Positions 47,401 through 57,562 are shown, numbered from the stretch's first letter. The stretch is 64,000 nucleotides of DNA from Methyloligella sp. GL2 (GCF_013341275.1 NZ_CP054476.1:62001-126000); one strand, 5' to 3'. Notes: generated from the letters alone by a model not told the origin. Numbers and translations are program-made.

Positions 47401-47904
47401 CACGCGCTGCTCGAGCATCTCCCCGATGTGGCACCGGACAATCGCCAAGCTGCGGCGATGCGCTATATCGCGGCGAAGGGCGCGGGCATGCCGGGAGAGA
47501 TGCGGCAGGAAATCGTCGCCGAGGCGCTTCGCATCGCCAACGATCCGCAATTCGCCCCCTACTTCGCGGCCGACAGTCTGCCCGAAGTTCCGGTGGTCGC
47601 CCGAATCGGAGAGGGCGACGGAGCCTATGAACTGAACGGTCAGATCGACCGGCTGGCCATCCTGGAAGAGGGGTTGTTCGTCCTCGACTATAAGACAAAT
47701 CGTCCGCCGCCCCTTGCGGTGGAGGATGTCGCGCCTATCTACATCGCCCAGTTGGCGGCTTACCGAATCGCCCTCAAGGGTTTGTTTCCGGGCCAGAAAA
47801 TCCGTTGCGGCCTACTTTGGACCGACCGGCCGGCGCTGATGGAAATCCCCGAAGAGATCCTTGAGCGAGCCGAAAGGAAGATGTTGCAAAGAAGCCAGCC
47901 TTGA
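44404..47904 (+). CDS. addA: AddA subunit of the AddAB helicase-nuclease
   Basis: SF1 helicase with nuclease domain, partner of AddB. The 1166-residue protein has the Walker A motif ANAGTGKTAVLVNRVL (29-44), TYTKTAAAEMANRLL (motif Ia), Walker B LVDEAQDTNAAQW, GDEKQSIYSFQGAEP (motif III) and RHRLLYVALTRARDRLYV (motif VI). The C-terminal nuclease motif VLDYKTNRPPP is present. ATG 44404 overlaps the addB stop as TGATG. It is the last large gene before thioredoxin. Confidence 0.95.
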   Translation: MAALSLQQTADANQAKASDPEASVWVSANAGTGKTAVLVNRVLRLLLAGASPESILCLTYTKTAAAEMANRLLKRLASWTALSDDDLIKDLTRLMGREPAATERAAARRLFACTLEAKGGLKIHTIHGFCERILQRFPLEAGITPNFEILDDQEQKRLLDTAFTTVLGQAARDSQAPLGAALSRIALREAEQSVQKLIAEALHKRREILRIQGLYGARENWTAREGEALRALFGLGADANEASLLAEAQDAIPQALVETILETLSPVATSKTEVDLLQLLQDVRSASSEMRIAASRALVYTSSGIRKRLFTKAVTETYPELCEGLREAILRFAAIDADIGKIACADGTAALLLLADAVAQDYEARKRARAVLDYDDLIETTLTLFERSMAAPWVLFKLDGGIDHILVDEAQDTNAAQWRIVEALAEEFFSGKGAKETPRTLFAVGDEKQSIYSFQGAEPACFGEYGRKFAVRVKDAGQVWHHLPLTLSFRSTEAVLAAVDDVFAQTEAAKGLTWQQETVIQHSAFRTGEAGLVELWETEQQEEPPLVPAFEPWNEAKATRAAVEALAERIARTIRGWLDNGEILASEGRPIRAGDVLILVRRRAHFVTPMIRWLKRLNIPVAGADRMRLLEQAAIQDLVALADTLLMPEDDLALAVTLKSPFFGLSDDDLFDLAYDREGSLWAALRAHAAEPRFAEAAETLEGWLSRTDFLPPYEFFAEVLGAEGQKMRKRLLTRLGPEAAEAIDEMMELALHHDGEEAPSLQGFIHQLRSGDIEIKRDMEQARDEVRIMTVHGAKGLQAPIVFLPDHCEAPKSPRKLIFEAPRKSDRPDAPPHLIWPAGAKEIEALKDAQAAVKDAEIEERHRLLYVALTRARDRLYVCGWGKPKEGNGSWYDLVRSGLLGTLQETETEDGRIVHRLVSEQTKQVAPAEAREGEAAPETLPDWAMRAPPAEHAPKPVTPSSMPLEAEEPEAGGLGFEPAALGPTSLSTDNRFLRGRLIHALLEHLPDVAPDNRQAAAMRYIAAKGAGMPGEMRQEIVAEALRIANDPQFAPYFAADSLPEVPVVARIGEGDGAYELNGQIDRLAILEEGLFVLDYKTNRPPPLAVEDVAPIYIAQLAAYRIALKGLFPGQKIRCGLLWTDRPALMEIPEEILERAERKMLQRSQP

Positions 47905-47990
47905 CGCTCAAGAGGGGCGTACCTAGGTTGGCCGGTAGAGGCGAACGGGGCTTGTTTTCATCGGTCCCCGCCGCGGCATAGGAGAATGAG

Positions 47991-48326
47991 ATGGCGACCT
48001 CCACGATTACAGACGACAGCTTCGAAGCCGAAGTTCTGCAGTCCAGCACCCCTGTGGTTGTTGATTTTTGGGCCGAATGGTGCGGCCCCTGCCGTCAGAT
48101 TGCGCCCGCGCTCGAGGAGATCGCGGCTGAGTATGGCGGCAAGATCAAGGTCGCCAAGATCAATATCGACGAGAATCCGCGCACCCCGTCCCGCTACAAT
48201 GTGCGGGCGATCCCGACGCTGATGATCTTCAAGGATGGCGAGCTGGCCGCGACCCATACGGGCGCACAGCCGAAGAGCCGCCTTGCCGAGTGGATCAACG
48301 GCACGATCGGCGCGGCGGCCGCGTAA
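47991..48326 (+). CDS. trxA: Thioredoxin
   Basis: Cytoplasmic disulfide reductase of 111 residues with the redox motif WCGPC (Cys 31, Cys 34), the cis-proline segment [10 protein letters not shown] and the buried Asp of VVVDFWAEW. Start ATG 47991 with GGAGA nearby. It follows addA by about 86 bp, an arrangement common in Hyphomicrobiales, and converges with folC. Confidence 0.97.
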   Translation: MATSTITDDSFEAEVLQSSTPVVVDFWAEWCGPCRQIAPALEEIAAEYGGKIKVAKINIDENPRTPSRYNVRAIPTLMIFKDGELAATHTGAQPKSRLAEWINGTIGAAAA

Positions 48327-48367
48327 GCGGTCCTTCCCGCTCTTCTAAGACAATCTGAGTTTGCGGC

Positions 48368-49732
48368 TTAGTCTCTATCTTGCCGGTGCTGCTTAAGCAC
48401 GTCGCCGGCGAGATAGAGCGAGCCGCAGATGAGAACGCGGACCGGCTGTCCGTCGGTGCTCGCCCGCGATTTCTCCAACGCATCGGTGACGCTTTCCGCC
48501 ACCACGGTCTCGAAGCCTTCTTCGCTGGCGATCTCCGCCAGCGCATCGGCCGGGAAGGCATTGCTCTCGCCCGGGATCGGCACGGTGTAGATGCGCTCGA
48601 TCAGCCCCTTGAACGGGGCGAGGAAGGCGTGGGCGTCCTTGCCTTCCATCATCCCCCAGACAAGATGCAGCGGCTCGGGCACGCGCTCGTCGAGCTCGGC
48701 AAGGGCCAGCGCAAGGGCGCTGCCGCCGGCCGGGTTATGGCCGCCGTCGAGCCAGATCTCGCTCCCCTCCGCGACATGCTCATAGAGTGCACCAGGGCCG
48801 AGCCGGTCGAGCCGCGCCGGCCATTCGGCCGAGGTGAGCCCCTTCTCCAAAGCCTCGATGGTGAGCGCTTCGCCAAAGACGAGGCGGGCCGCAGCGATGG
48901 CCGCGCCGGCATTGTCGATCTGATGGCGGCCTTGCAGGCGCGGCAAGGAAAGATCGATCAGCGTCTCGTCGCTCTCGAACACCAGCCGGTTATGCTGCTC
49001 CATCACATGCCAATCCTGGCCGGCAATCAGAAGCGGCGCACCAATCTCTTCGGCGCGCTTCTCGATCACTTCAAGGGCTTCGGGCTCTTGCGGTGCGACG
49101 ATGCAAGGCACGCCGGGCTTGAGGATACCGGCCTTCTCGCCAGCGATCTCGGCCAGGCTGCCGCCGAGGAAGGAGACGTGGTCGATGGAGATCGGCATGA
49201 TGATGGTCAGAGCCGGCTTCTCCACCACATTGGTGGCATCCAACCGGCCGCCGAGCCCGGTCTCAAGCAGCAGCAGATCGGCGGGCGCCTCGGCGAAGGC
49301 GAGCAATGCCGCGGCGGTGGTGATCTCGAACAGGGTGATCAGCTCGCCCTGATTGGCGGCCTCGACGCGGGCCAGGCATTTCACCAGATCGGCTTCGGGG
49401 ATCGGGGTGCCGCCCTGCGCGTCGGCCAGCACGATGCGCTCGTGGAAATCGACAAGATGGGGCGAGGTATAGACATGGGGCTTGCGGCCAAGGCTGCGGG
49501 AAATGGCGCGCAGGAAAGCGATTACCGAGCCCTTGCCGTTGGTGCCGGCGACATGAACCACCGGCGGCAGCTTCTGCTCCGGGTGGTCAAGGGCGGCGAG
49601 CAGCCGCTCCATGCGGCCGAGCGACAGGTCGATCACCTGCGGATGCAGCTGCTGCAGGCGCTCCAGCAATGTAGCGCTGGTATAGGCACCGTCCGGCGGG
49701 GTGCCCAGGAAGTCGGGAGGCTGCCTATTCAA
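48368..49732 (-). CDS. folC: Bifunctional dihydrofolate synthase/folylpolyglutamate synthase
   Basis: ATP-dependent Mur-ligase-type enzyme adding glutamate to dihydropteroate and to folates. The 454-residue protein has HVAGTNGKGSVIAFL (P-loop 62-69), TSPHLVDFHERI (substrate loop), the metal-binding ETGLGGRLDATN and DGGHNPAGGSALA. The start seems to be TTG 49732; no ATG occurs before the conserved N-terminus. It is 11 bp downstream of accD, and this pairing is common in proteobacteria. Confidence 0.93.
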   Translation of the reverse strand: MNRQPPDFLGTPPDGAYTSATLLERLQQLHPQVIDLSLGRMERLLAALDHPEQKLPPVVHVAGTNGKGSVIAFLRAISRSLGRKPHVYTSPHLVDFHERIVLADAQGGTPIPEADLVKCLARVEAANQGELITLFEITTAAALLAFAEAPADLLLLETGLGGRLDATNVVEKPALTIIMPISIDHVSFLGGSLAEIAGEKAGILKPGVPCIVAPQEPEALEVIEKRAEEIGAPLLIAGQDWHVMEQHNRLVFESDETLIDLSLPRLQGRHQIDNAGAAIAAARLVFGEALTIEALEKGLTSAEWPARLDRLGPGALYEHVAEGSEIWLDGGHNPAGGSALALALAELDERVPEPLHLVWGMMEGKDAHAFLAPFKGLIERIYTVPIPGESNAFPADALAEIASEEGFETVVAESVTDALEKSRASTDGQPVRVLICGSLYLAGDVLKQHRQDRD

Positions 49733-49743
49733 GGCGGCGGCGC

Positions 49744-50832
49744 CTAAATGCTGCGGGGGCGCTCGGCATCCGCCCCGTTCGACGCAGCGGACGTCTCGTC
49801 CGGCGTTTCGTCGCTATGGTCGTCCTCGCTCGCCGCGGCGACGCCATTGCCCTTCTTATAGGCCGGGGCCTCGCCCGATGCCGCCATCATGGCTTCGCCG
49901 TCGCCGGCGGTGATGGTGGATTTCGGCATGTCGGCGGCTTCGACGCCGTTGAGCTGCTCCGGCAGGGCGATCTCGCGTCCGCGCTCGCGCTCCATCAGCA
50001 GGCCGCAGAGGCGAGAAAGCGTGTCGCGCAGCTCGTGGCGATGGACCACCATATCGACCATGCCGTGCTCCAGCAGATATTCGGCGCGCTGGAAGCCGAC
50101 GGGAAGCTGCTCGCGGATGGTCTGCTCGATGACGCGCGGGCCGGCAAAGCCGATCAGGGCGCCGGGCTCGGCGATATGGATGTCGCCCAGCATGGCATAA
50201 GAGGCGGTGACGCCGCCGGTGGTCGGATGGGTCAGCACCACGATGTAGGGCAGGCCCGCTTCGCGCAGCTCCTGCACGGCGACGGTGGTGCGCGGCATCT
50301 GCATCAAAGAGAGAATGCCTTCCTGCATGCGGGCGCCGCCGGAGGCAGCGAACAGAATAAACGGCGCGTTCTGCATCACCGCGGTACGCATGCCGGTGAC
50401 CACCGCCTCGCCGGCGGCACGGCCCAGCGAGCCGCCCATGAATTGGAAGTCCTGCACGGCGGCGACGGTCTTCAGCCCGTCAAGGCGGCCGGAGGCGACC
50501 ATCACCGCATCCTTCAGCCCGGTCTTGTTGCGGGCATCCTTCAGGCGCTCGGTGTAGCGGCGCTCGTCGCGGAATTTCAGCGGATCGGGGGAAACGTCCG
50601 GGAACGGGATGCTCTCATAGTCGCCGCCGTCGAACAGGGATTTCAGCCGCACCTCGGCGCTCATGCGCATGTGGTAGTTGCTGCCCGGCACGACGAAGCC
50701 GTTGGCCTCGAGATCCTTGTAATAGATCATCTGCCCGGTCTCGGGGCATTTCACCCAGAGGTTATCGGGCACCTCTTTTTTACGGAGGATGTTCCTGATC
50801 TTCGGCCTGACGACTTGGTTGATCCAGTTCAC
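49744..50832 (-). CDS. accD: Acetyl-CoA carboxylase carboxyltransferase subunit beta
   Basis: Beta half of the carboxyltransferase that makes malonyl-CoA for fatty acid synthesis. The 362-residue protein begins with GTG and contains the crotonase-like core [17 protein letters not shown] and [12 protein letters not shown]. The N-terminal zinc ribbon of E. coli AccD has four cysteines, but here only one remains ([29 protein letters not shown]), as in other alphaproteobacteria. The last ~75 residues are a variable acidic and Ala-rich tail. Follows trpA by 81 bp. Confidence 0.95.
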   Translation of the reverse strand: MNWINQVVRPKIRNILRKKEVPDNLWVKCPETGQMIYYKDLEANGFVVPGSNYHMRMSAEVRLKSLFDGGDYESIPFPDVSPDPLKFRDERRYTERLKDARNKTGLKDAVMVASGRLDGLKTVAAVQDFQFMGGSLGRAAGEAVVTGMRTAVMQNAPFILFAASGGARMQEGILSLMQMPRTTVAVQELREAGLPYIVVLTHPTTGGVTASYAMLGDIHIAEPGALIGFAGPRVIEQTIREQLPVGFQRAEYLLEHGMVDMVVHRHELRDTLSRLCGLLMERERGREIALPEQLNGVEAADMPKSTITAGDGEAMMAASGEAPAYKKGNGVAAASEDDHSDETPDETSAASNGADAERPRSI

Positions 50833-50913
50833 GGTCTATACGCTCTCAACAAACCTGGTCACAAACGCTCAAAATCTTGCTTCAGAGTCTCGTTTCTAAA
50901 TCTTGAGCCTGGG

Positions 50914-51756
50914 TTACAGCGCCTCGGCCTGCTCGGTCCGGCGCAGGGCTCCATTGAGGCTCTCCACGAGGCCGACAAGCCGGTCCTTGGTTTCGGGCGT
51001 GGCCCGACCGTCTTCATCCAGACTTTCGGCAATCGCCGTCACCAGAGCCGAGCCTACCACAACCGCTTCGGCACCGTCCGACAGGGCACGGGCCTGCTCC
51101 GGCGTCTTGATGCCGAATCCGACGGCGACGGGCAAATCCGTCTTCGCCTTGATGCGCTGGACACGGTCCTTAACCTTGCCCACATCGGGCGCCGCGGTGC
51201 CTGTGATCCCGGCGATGGACACGTAATAAACGAAACCGGAGGTGTTGGCGAGCACCTGCGGCAACCGGCGCTCATCGGTGGTCGGGGTGGCCAGGCGGAT
51301 GAAATTCAGCCCCGCGGCAAGGGCCGGCAGGCACAGCTCCTCATCCTCTTCCGGCGGCACGTCGACGACGATCAGCCCGTCCACGCCGGCGGCGATGGCA
51401 TCCTCCAGGAAACGGTCCACGCCGTAGATATAGATGGGGTTGTAATAGCCCATCAGCACGATGGGGGTGGTGTCGTTCTCCTCGCGGAAGCTGCGCACCA
51501 TGGCCAGCGTCTTGATCATGGTCTGGCCGGATTTCAGCGCCCGGAGCGAGGAGGCCTGGATCGCGGGGCCGTCGGCCATGGGATCGGAGAACGGCATGCC
51601 GAGCTCGATCACGTCGGCGCCGGCGGCGGGCAGCGCTTTGAGGATCGACAGCGCGGTGTCGTAGTCGGGGTCGCCGGCGGTGGTGAAGGTGACGAGCCCG
51701 GCCCGGCCTTCCTGTTTCAGCGCGGCGAATGTCTTGTCGATACGTGTCTGGGTCAT
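50914..51756 (-). CDS. trpA: Tryptophan synthase alpha chain
   Basis: Cleaves indole-3-glycerol phosphate to indole, passed to TrpB. The TIM barrel of 280 residues keeps the catalytic Glu in [16 protein letters not shown] and the phosphate loop region [14 protein letters not shown] and [10 protein letters not shown]. The ATG shares a base with the trpB stop (TGATG). The trpF-trpB-trpA order followed by accD and folC is the usual alphaproteobacterial one. Confidence 0.97.
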   Translation of the reverse strand: MTQTRIDKTFAALKQEGRAGLVTFTTAGDPDYDTALSILKALPAAGADVIELGMPFSDPMADGPAIQASSLRALKSGQTMIKTLAMVRSFREENDTTPIVLMGYYNPIYIYGVDRFLEDAIAAGVDGLIVVDVPPEEDEELCLPALAAGLNFIRLATPTTDERRLPQVLANTSGFVYYVSIAGITGTAAPDVGKVKDRVQRIKAKTDLPVAVGFGIKTPEQARALSDGAEAVVVGSALVTAIAESLDEDGRATPETKDRLVGLVESLNGALRRTEQAEAL

Positions 51757-52982
51757 CAGCCCATCTCCATGCCGAGATGCTCGGCGACGGCGAAAATATC
51801 CTTATCGCCACGGCCGCACATATTCATGACCAGCAGATTGTCCTTCGGCAGGGTGGGTGCCAGCTTCTTCACATAGGCGAGGGCATGGGACGGCTCCAGA
51901 GCCGGGATGATGCCTTCGAGCCGGGTGCAGAGCTGGAACGCATCCAGCGCCTCCTTATCGGTGACCGGCACATAGGTGACGCGGCCGGATTCCTTGAGCC
52001 AGGAATGCTCCGGGCCGACGCCGGGATAGTCGAGGCCGGCTGAGATGGAGTGGCCCTCGAGGATCTGCCCGTCGTTATCCTGCAAGAGATAGGTGCGGTT
52101 GCCGTGCAGTACGCCGGGGCGGCCGCCGGTCATGGAGGCGGCGTGGCCGTTGGGCACGTCGATGCCGTAACCGCCCGCCTCGACGCCGTAGATGGAGACC
52201 TCCGGATCGTCGAGGAAGGGATGGAACAGGCCGATGGCGTTGGAGCCGCCGCCGATGCAGGCCACCAGCGTGTCGGGCAAGCGGCCCTCAGCTTCCAGCA
52301 TCTGCTCCTTCGCCTCCTTGCCGATCACCGACTGGAAATCGCGCACCATGGCGGGATAGGGATGCGGGCCGGCGGCGGTGCCGATGATGTAGAAGGTGTC
52401 CTCGACATTGGCGACCCAGTCGCGAAGCGCATCGTTCATGGCGTCCTTCAAGGTGCCGGAACCGGAGGTCACAGGCTTCACCTCGGCGCCGAGCAGGCGC
52501 ATGCGAAAGACGTTGGGCTTCTGCCGGGCGATGTCGGTGGCGCCCATATAGACGACGCAAGGCAGGCCGAAGCGGGCGGCGACGGTGGCGACGGCCACGC
52601 CATGCTGCCCGGCGCCGGTTTCGGCGATAATCCGCTTCTTGCCCATGCGGCGGGCGAGCTGGATCTGGCCGAGGCAGTTGTTGATCTTGTGGGAGCCGGT
52701 GTGGTTCAGCTCGTCGCGCTTGAAATAGATCTTGGCACCGCCGAGCTCTTCGGTCAGGCGCTCGGCGAAATAGAGCGGGCTCGGACGGCCGGCGTAATGC
52801 TTCAGGAGATCGTCGAGCTCGGCCTGAAAGCTGGGGTCCTGCTTGGCGGCCTCATAGGCCTGCTCCAGCTCCAGGATCAGCGGCATCAGGGTCTCGGCGA
52901 CAAAGCGTCCGCCGAACAGGCCGAAGCGTCCGCGCTCATCAGGCCCTGTGGAAAAGCTGTTTAAAGTTTGGGTTTCGGTCAT
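51756..52982 (-). CDS. trpB: Tryptophan synthase beta chain
   Basis: PLP enzyme condensing indole with serine. The 408-residue protein from ATG 52982 begins [21 protein letters not shown], which fits rhizobial TrpB N-termini. The PLP lysine is in [12 protein letters not shown], and the phosphate-binding GGGSNAIG is intact. An in-frame GTG at 53006 overlaps the trpF stop as GTGA and is an alternative start. Coupled to trpA on the 3' side. Confidence 0.96.
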   Translation of the reverse strand: MTETQTLNSFSTGPDERGRFGLFGGRFVAETLMPLILELEQAYEAAKQDPSFQAELDDLLKHYAGRPSPLYFAERLTEELGGAKIYFKRDELNHTGSHKINNCLGQIQLARRMGKKRIIAETGAGQHGVAVATVAARFGLPCVVYMGATDIARQKPNVFRMRLLGAEVKPVTSGSGTLKDAMNDALRDWVANVEDTFYIIGTAAGPHPYPAMVRDFQSVIGKEAKEQMLEAEGRLPDTLVACIGGGSNAIGLFHPFLDDPEVSIYGVEAGGYGIDVPNGHAASMTGGRPGVLHGNRTYLLQDNDGQILEGHSISAGLDYPGVGPEHSWLKESGRVTYVPVTDKEALDAFQLCTRLEGIIPALEPSHALAYVKKLAPTLPKDNLLVMNMCGRGDKDIFAVAEHLGMEMG

Positions 52983-53002
52983 CGTTTGCTCACGCTGTCT
53001 TG

Positions 53003-53662
53003 TCACGCTCTCTTGCGCTCGGGCCGGCCGAAACTGGTAACACTGATAAAGGCGCGGATCAGTTCCTCGTCTTTCACGCCGGGAGCGCTCTCCACCCCGG
53101 AGGAGACATCGATCAGATCCGGCTCGGCGATATCGATGGCTTCCAGCACATTGCCGGCATCTAGACCGCCGGAAAGTCCGAAGGGGCGGATCACATCCGG
53201 GCCGGAAAGAAGCGTCCAGTCGAAGCTCTTGCCGGTGCCGCCGGGAAGCCTCGCGCCCGGCACCTTGGCATCGAACAAGATCAAGTCGGCGATCTCGCCA
53301 TAGGCCCGGGCGCCGTCGATATCGCTCTTCTCGGCGACCGGCACCGCCTTGATCAGCGAACGCCCGCTCCGCAGCTTGATGGCGGCCAAACGCTCCGGGC
53401 TCTCGCCGCCATGGAGCTGCAGGTAGTCGGGCTCAACTTTGGTCACAATATGGTCGATCAGAGCGTCGTCCGGATCGACCAGCACGGCGACGGTCGGCAC
53501 CCGGCCGCCGATGCTCTGCACCAGGCGCGCCGCGTCGTCTGCAGCGATATTGCGGGGCGATTTTTCGAAGAACACCATGCCGATATAATCGGCGCCAGCG
53601 GCAATGGCTGCCTCGGCGATCTCCGGGGTTCGGACGCCACAGATTTTGATCTTCACAGCCAC
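53003..53662 (-). CDS. trpF: Phosphoribosylanthranilate isomerase
   Basis: Third-to-last step of tryptophan synthesis. The 219-residue TIM barrel has the catalytic Cys in [11 protein letters not shown] and the conserved [15 protein letters not shown] and Asp in [11 protein letters not shown]. It starts at GTG 53662. trpF, trpB and trpA overlap or nearly touch, so they are one transcript. trpC, trpD and trpE are not in this window. Confidence 0.95.
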   Translation of the reverse strand: MAVKIKICGVRTPEIAEAAIAAGADYIGMVFFEKSPRNIAADDAARLVQSIGGRVPTVAVLVDPDDALIDHIVTKVEPDYLQLHGGESPERLAAIKLRSGRSLIKAVPVAEKSDIDGARAYGEIADLILFDAKVPGARLPGGTGKSFDWTLLSGPDVIRPFGLSGGLDAGNVLEAIDIAEPDLIDVSSGVESAPGVKDEELIRAFISVTSFGRPERKRA

Positions 53663-53836
53663 TTGGATGCTCTTTCGTCGGAGGATGCTTGCGGCCGCTT
53701 CTTCCGCGCCCCGCCCGCGGCGCTACCCTAGGCAATCGCCGGTCTCAAGTCTATGTAAGCGCGCTCGCGTTGGTTTCCAGCGCCTGACCGGCAATCCCGT
53801 TTTTGAAAAGCCGGTCTCGGCCCGGCGAAGCCGCCG

Positions 53837-54175
53837 TCAATCGGCGGGAAGCTGCGCCTGGCGGGGCGTTTGGTCGATGCTCTCCAGCTCCCGCTCCAGC
53901 CGGTCGGTCTGGCGCCGCAAATCGGTCGCCTCGCGCTGGCGCTGCCGGGCGGCTTTGCGCCATTTGCCCTGACCGAGCCAAGCGGCGAAGCCGCCGATCA
54001 GAAGGCCGATAGCGAAGACGGCAAGGATCAGCAGAAACAGCGGGATCGAGACGATAAAACGCCCGCCGATGGGATCGAGCACCAGATCGACGGGGGCGCG
54101 ATTGGCCACGGCAAGCGCCACCAGCACCACCGCCAACGGCAAGATAATCAGAACGGAAACGAGCTTACGCCACAC
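53837..54175 (-). CDS. lapA: LapA-domain membrane protein (DUF1049)
   Basis: A 112-residue inner-membrane protein with two helices (about 6-27 and 44-66) joined by a short loop with the family signature ANRAPVDLVLDP, followed by a basic coiled-coil tail (KWRKAARQRQREATDLRRQ). LapA-type proteins take part in lipopolysaccharide assembly control in enterobacteria; the role in alphaproteobacteria is less clear. The start is GTG 54175. Its placement between ihfB and trpF is conserved. Confidence 0.8.
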   Translation of the reverse strand: MWRKLVSVLIILPLAVVLVALAVANRAPVDLVLDPIGGRFIVSIPLFLLILAVFAIGLLIGGFAAWLGQGKWRKAARQRQREATDLRRQTDRLERELESIDQTPRQAQLPAD

Positions 54176-54233
54176 GAGACGCTTTCCTCATGCCGGACAT
54201 CCGCCGGAACGCGCGGCGAAAAGCAGACCCGCG

Positions 54234-54548
54234 CTAGTTGAAATCCGTGGAGGAACTGCCTTCGCCTTCACTGTTGTTCAGGCGCTCGCGCAATTCCTTG
54301 CCCGTCTTGAAGAACGGAACGAACTTATCCTCGACGAAGACGGTATCGCCGGTTCGGGGATTGCGCCCCTGCCGGGCGGCGCGATGCTTCACCGTGAAGG
54401 CACCGAAGCCACGCAATTCGACCCGTTCGCCGCGCGCCATGGCGGCGATGATTTCGTCCAGAATGATGTTGATGATCCGCTCGACATCGCGCTGGTAGAG
54501 ATGCGGATTTGCTGCTGCAATCCGCTGAATCAACTCGGATTTGATCAT
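54234..54548 (-). CDS. ihfB: Integration host factor subunit beta
   Basis: DNA-bending nucleoid protein, working as a heterodimer with IhfA. The 104-residue protein from ATG 54548 starts [25 protein letters not shown] and has the beta-arm region [22 protein letters not shown]. The short acidic C-terminal tail ([12 protein letters not shown]) is variable. A longer open frame upstream is not conserved. Located between sppA and lapA, as usual in this group. Confidence 0.95.
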   Translation of the reverse strand: MIKSELIQRIAAANPHLYQRDVERIINIILDEIIAAMARGERVELRGFGAFTVKHRAARQGRNPRTGDTVFVEDKFVPFFKTGKELRERLNNSEGEGSSSTDFN

Positions 54549-54598
54549 TGTACGCCCCACTCGGCCGATAATTTTATCATTTTTCGACCGGCCCCCAA

Positions 54599-55561
54599 TT
54601 AACGGCTCGTAGCGTGCCAAAGCGAGACCAGACCGTCAAGCTGGAGGGGCTCGGTTGCCTGGCTCACAAGTGCACTGAATTCGTCGATCGGGACCCCGGC
54701 GGAGCGGGCCATATTGCGGAACAATCCGCCCCAAATTCCGGGCGACTCCTCCTGCACGCTCCAGTCGACAATGCGCATATTCTTGGACATGCCCTCCTGG
54801 CTTTCCAGCCAGCGGCGGGCGGTGCGCTCGTCGCCGATCTCATCGGCGAGCTTGAACTTCACCGCCTGGCGGCCGGAATAGATGCGGCCCTTGGAAAGGC
54901 CCGGCACATCGTCGATCTCGATATCGCGGCGGCGCTCGACCAGGCCGAAGAACCAGCGCTTGGCATCGTCGACCATCTCACGAGTCAGATCGCGCGCCTG
55001 CTCAGAGGTCGGCTGGAACGGGTTGGGCACGGCCTTCAGCGGGCCGGAGCGCTCCTCTTCGACCTTCACCCCGACCTTGTCCAAGAGGCCGGTGACGTTG
55101 ACCCATTGGAAGATCACGCCGACCGAGCCGGTCAGGGTGTTGCCGAAGACCACGATATGATCGGTGGCGATGGCGGCGATATAGGCGCCGGAGGCGGCGA
55201 GGCTGCCGCAGCTCGCGACGACCGGCTTCTCCTTGGCCAGACGGCGGATCGCCATATAGAGGGCTTCGCCGCCGGTGGTGGTGCCGCCGGGGCTATCGAT
55301 GGAAAGGATGACGCCCTTGACCTGATCGGATTTGCGCAGCTCGTCGAGAAGCTCGATGCGCTTCGGGTCCTCGGTGATCATCCCGTCGATCTTCACCCGG
55401 GCGATATGGGGCAAGACGCTGCCCCGTCCGGCGAATTCCTGATTGGTGGCAAAAAGGCCGACAATCGCGAGCACGGCCATGAGGACCGCAGTGAAGCGCC
55501 AAAAGGTAAGCCGCCGGCTCAAGCGCCGGCGCGCGATCACGGCTTCGGTTTCCAGCCCCAT
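54599..55561 (-). CDS. sppA: Signal peptide peptidase SppA
   Basis: Membrane serine protease that degrades leftover signal peptides; short, single-repeat form. The 320-residue protein has one N-terminal membrane anchor (about 19-40), [16 protein letters not shown], the nucleophile Ser 124 in [13 protein letters not shown] and the general-base Lys 176 in [13 protein letters not shown] use ATG 55561; a GTG three codons earlier is possible. It lies behind the rpsA terminator hairpin. Confidence 0.93.
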   Translation of the reverse strand: MGLETEAVIARRRLSRRLTFWRFTAVLMAVLAIVGLFATNQEFAGRGSVLPHIARVKIDGMITEDPKRIELLDELRKSDQVKGVILSIDSPGGTTTGGEALYMAIRRLAKEKPVVASCGSLAASGAYIAAIATDHIVVFGNTLTGSVGVIFQWVNVTGLLDKVGVKVEEERSGPLKAVPNPFQPTSEQARDLTREMVDDAKRWFFGLVERRRDIEIDDVPGLSKGRIYSGRQAVKFKLADEIGDERTARRWLESQEGMSKNMRIVDWSVQEESPGIWGGLFRNMARSAGVPIDEFSALVSQATEPLQLDGLVSLWHATSR

Positions 55562-55571
55562 AACATGCACT

Positions 55572-55617
55572 CGTAAAAGAAAGGGCGCCGGAGCGGTTAT
55601 CCCGCCGGCGCCCTTAT
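55572..55617 (-). terminator. Intrinsic terminator after rpsA
   Basis: On the minus strand AAGGGCGCCGG and CCGGCGCCCTT form an 11-bp perfect stem around a 13-base loop, followed by TCTTTTA. It sits 5-50 bases after the rpsA stop and before sppA. Confidence 0.75.
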
Positions 55618-55621
55618 CGAC

Positions 55622-57469
55622 TTATTTTTCTTCGTCGCTTGCCGTGTCCTCGGCGGGGGCTTCTTCCGCAGCGCCCTCGTCCTCGGCGGCTTCATCTTCC
55701 GCCTTGGCCTTGGTCTTGCGCTTCGGCTTGGCCTCCTCCTCGGCAGGCTCGTCGTCGCCCTTGGCCTTGTTCAGGGCCGCACCGAGAATATCGCCCAGCG
55801 ATGCACCGGAGTCGGTGGAGCCGTATTGCGCCACGGCCTCCTTCTCCTCGGCGATCTCGAGCGCCTTGATGGAGACGCCGACCTTGTGGGCCTTGGGATC
55901 GAACTGGGTGATCACGGCGTCGAACTTCTCGCCGGCGGCGAAACGGTCGGGCCGCTGCTCGGAACGCTCGCGGGACAGATCCGAACGGCGCACGAAGGCG
56001 GTCAGATCGTAGTCGATCAGCTTGACCTCGAGGCCGTTATCCTTGACCTCGGTGACCTCGCAAGTGACGCGAGCGCCCTTCTTCAGCTTGTCGCCGGACG
56101 CACCCTCGCCCTGGAAGGGATCGCCGCCGAGCTGCTTGATGCCAAGCGAGATGCGCTCCTTCTCGGGGTCGGCCTCGAGCACCACGGCCTTGGCCATGTC
56201 GCCCTTCTTGTAGTCCTTGAGAGCTTCTTCGCCGGAGCGGCTCCAATCCAGGTCGGAGAGATGCACCATGCCGTCGATGCCGCCCTCCAGGCCGATGAAC
56301 AGGCCGAACTCGGTGATGTTGCGGATCTCGCCCTCGATCTCGGTGCCGGCCGGATGGCTGTCGGCGAAGGCAGACCACGGATTCTCCTGGGTCTGCTTGA
56401 GGCCGAGAGAGATGCGGCGCTTGACCGGATCGACCTCGAGCACCTGCACCTCGACCTGCTGGCTGGTGGAGATGATCTTGCCAGGATGGACGTTCTTCTT
56501 GGTCCAGCTCATCTCGGAGACGTGGATCAGCCCCTCGACACCGGGCTCCAGCTCCACGAAGGCGCCGTAGTCGGTGATGTTGGTGACGGTACCCTGGAAG
56601 CGGGCGCCCACCGGGTATTTCGAGGCGATGCCTTCCCACGGATCGGCTTCAAGCTGCTTGATGCCGAGGGAGATGCGCTGGGTCTCGGTGTTGATGCGGA
56701 TGATCTGCACCTTCACCGTGTCGCCGACGGTGACGATCTCGCTCGGATGCGAGACGCGGCGCCAGGCCATGTCGGTGACGTGCAGCAGGCCGTCGATGCC
56801 GCCGAGATCGATAAACGCGCCGTAATCGGTGATGTTCTTCACCACGCCCTCGATCACCTGGCCCTCTTCCAGACGGCCGACGATCTCGGAACGCTTCTCG
56901 GCACGGGTCTCCTCCAGCACGGAACGGCGGGAGACCACGATATTGCCGCGGCGGCGGTCCATCTTCAGGATCTGGAACGGCTGGGGCATGTTCATCAGCG
57001 GCGAGACATCGCGCACCGGGCGGATATCCACTTGGCTGCCCGGCAGGAAGGCCACGGCACCGTCGAGATCGACAGTGAAGCCGCCCTTCACACGGTTGAA
57101 GATGATGCCTTCGACCCGCTCGTTGTTCTTGTACTTCTCCTCGAGGCGGACCCAGCTCTCCTCGCGGCGGGCCTTCTCGCGGGAGAGGACCGCTTCGCCG
57201 AGGGCGTTCTCAACGCGCTCGAGATACACGTCGACCTCGTCGCCGACATTGAAATCTTCGGATTTCGCGGTGGCACCGAATTCCTTCAGCGCCACACGGC
57301 CTTCGGTCTTAAGGCCGACGTCAATAACCGCAACGTCCTTCTCGATGCCGACGACGGTTCCCTTAACGACAGTGCCCTCTTCAAGCGCGGTATGGGAGAG
57401 CGACTCCTCCAATAGCGCTGCGAACTCATCGTGGCTCGGCTGGGCTACTTCGGTTTGCGGTTGGCTCAT
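55622..57469 (-). CDS. rpsA: 30S ribosomal protein S1
   Basis: mRNA-binding ribosomal protein with six S1/OB-fold repeats. The 615-residue product from ATG 57469 (SD GGAG) begins MSQPQTEVAQPSHDEFAALLEESL; repeated motifs such as ITDYGAFIDLGGIDGLLHVTDMAW and the variants ITDYGAFVELEPGVEGLIHVSEMSW are clear. The C-terminal ~55 residues form an unusually charged Lys/Glu/Ala tail (for example EEEAKPKRKTKAKAEDE). The frame is open further upstream, but that part has no conserved sequence. Follows cmk. Confidence 0.97.
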   Translation of the reverse strand: MSQPQTEVAQPSHDEFAALLEESLSHTALEEGTVVKGTVVGIEKDVAVIDVGLKTEGRVALKEFGATAKSEDFNVGDEVDVYLERVENALGEAVLSREKARREESWVRLEEKYKNNERVEGIIFNRVKGGFTVDLDGAVAFLPGSQVDIRPVRDVSPLMNMPQPFQILKMDRRRGNIVVSRRSVLEETRAEKRSEIVGRLEEGQVIEGVVKNITDYGAFIDLGGIDGLLHVTDMAWRRVSHPSEIVTVGDTVKVQIIRINTETQRISLGIKQLEADPWEGIASKYPVGARFQGTVTNITDYGAFVELEPGVEGLIHVSEMSWTKKNVHPGKIISTSQQVEVQVLEVDPVKRRISLGLKQTQENPWSAFADSHPAGTEIEGEIRNITEFGLFIGLEGGIDGMVHLSDLDWSRSGEEALKDYKKGDMAKAVVLEADPEKERISLGIKQLGGDPFQGEGASGDKLKKGARVTCEVTEVKDNGLEVKLIDYDLTAFVRRSDLSRERSEQRPDRFAAGEKFDAVITQFDPKAHKVGVSIKALEIAEEKEAVAQYGSTDSGASLGDILGAALNKAKGDDEPAEEEAKPKRKTKAKAEDEAAEDEGAAEEAPAEDTASDEEK

Positions 57470-57562
57470 CAAAACTCCTAATGCCCTACGGGCGTTTACG
57501 ACGGTCCTGTCCGTCCTCGTCCGACCGTTTCCGATCGTCCAGATTTTCTGTCCATACACCTT

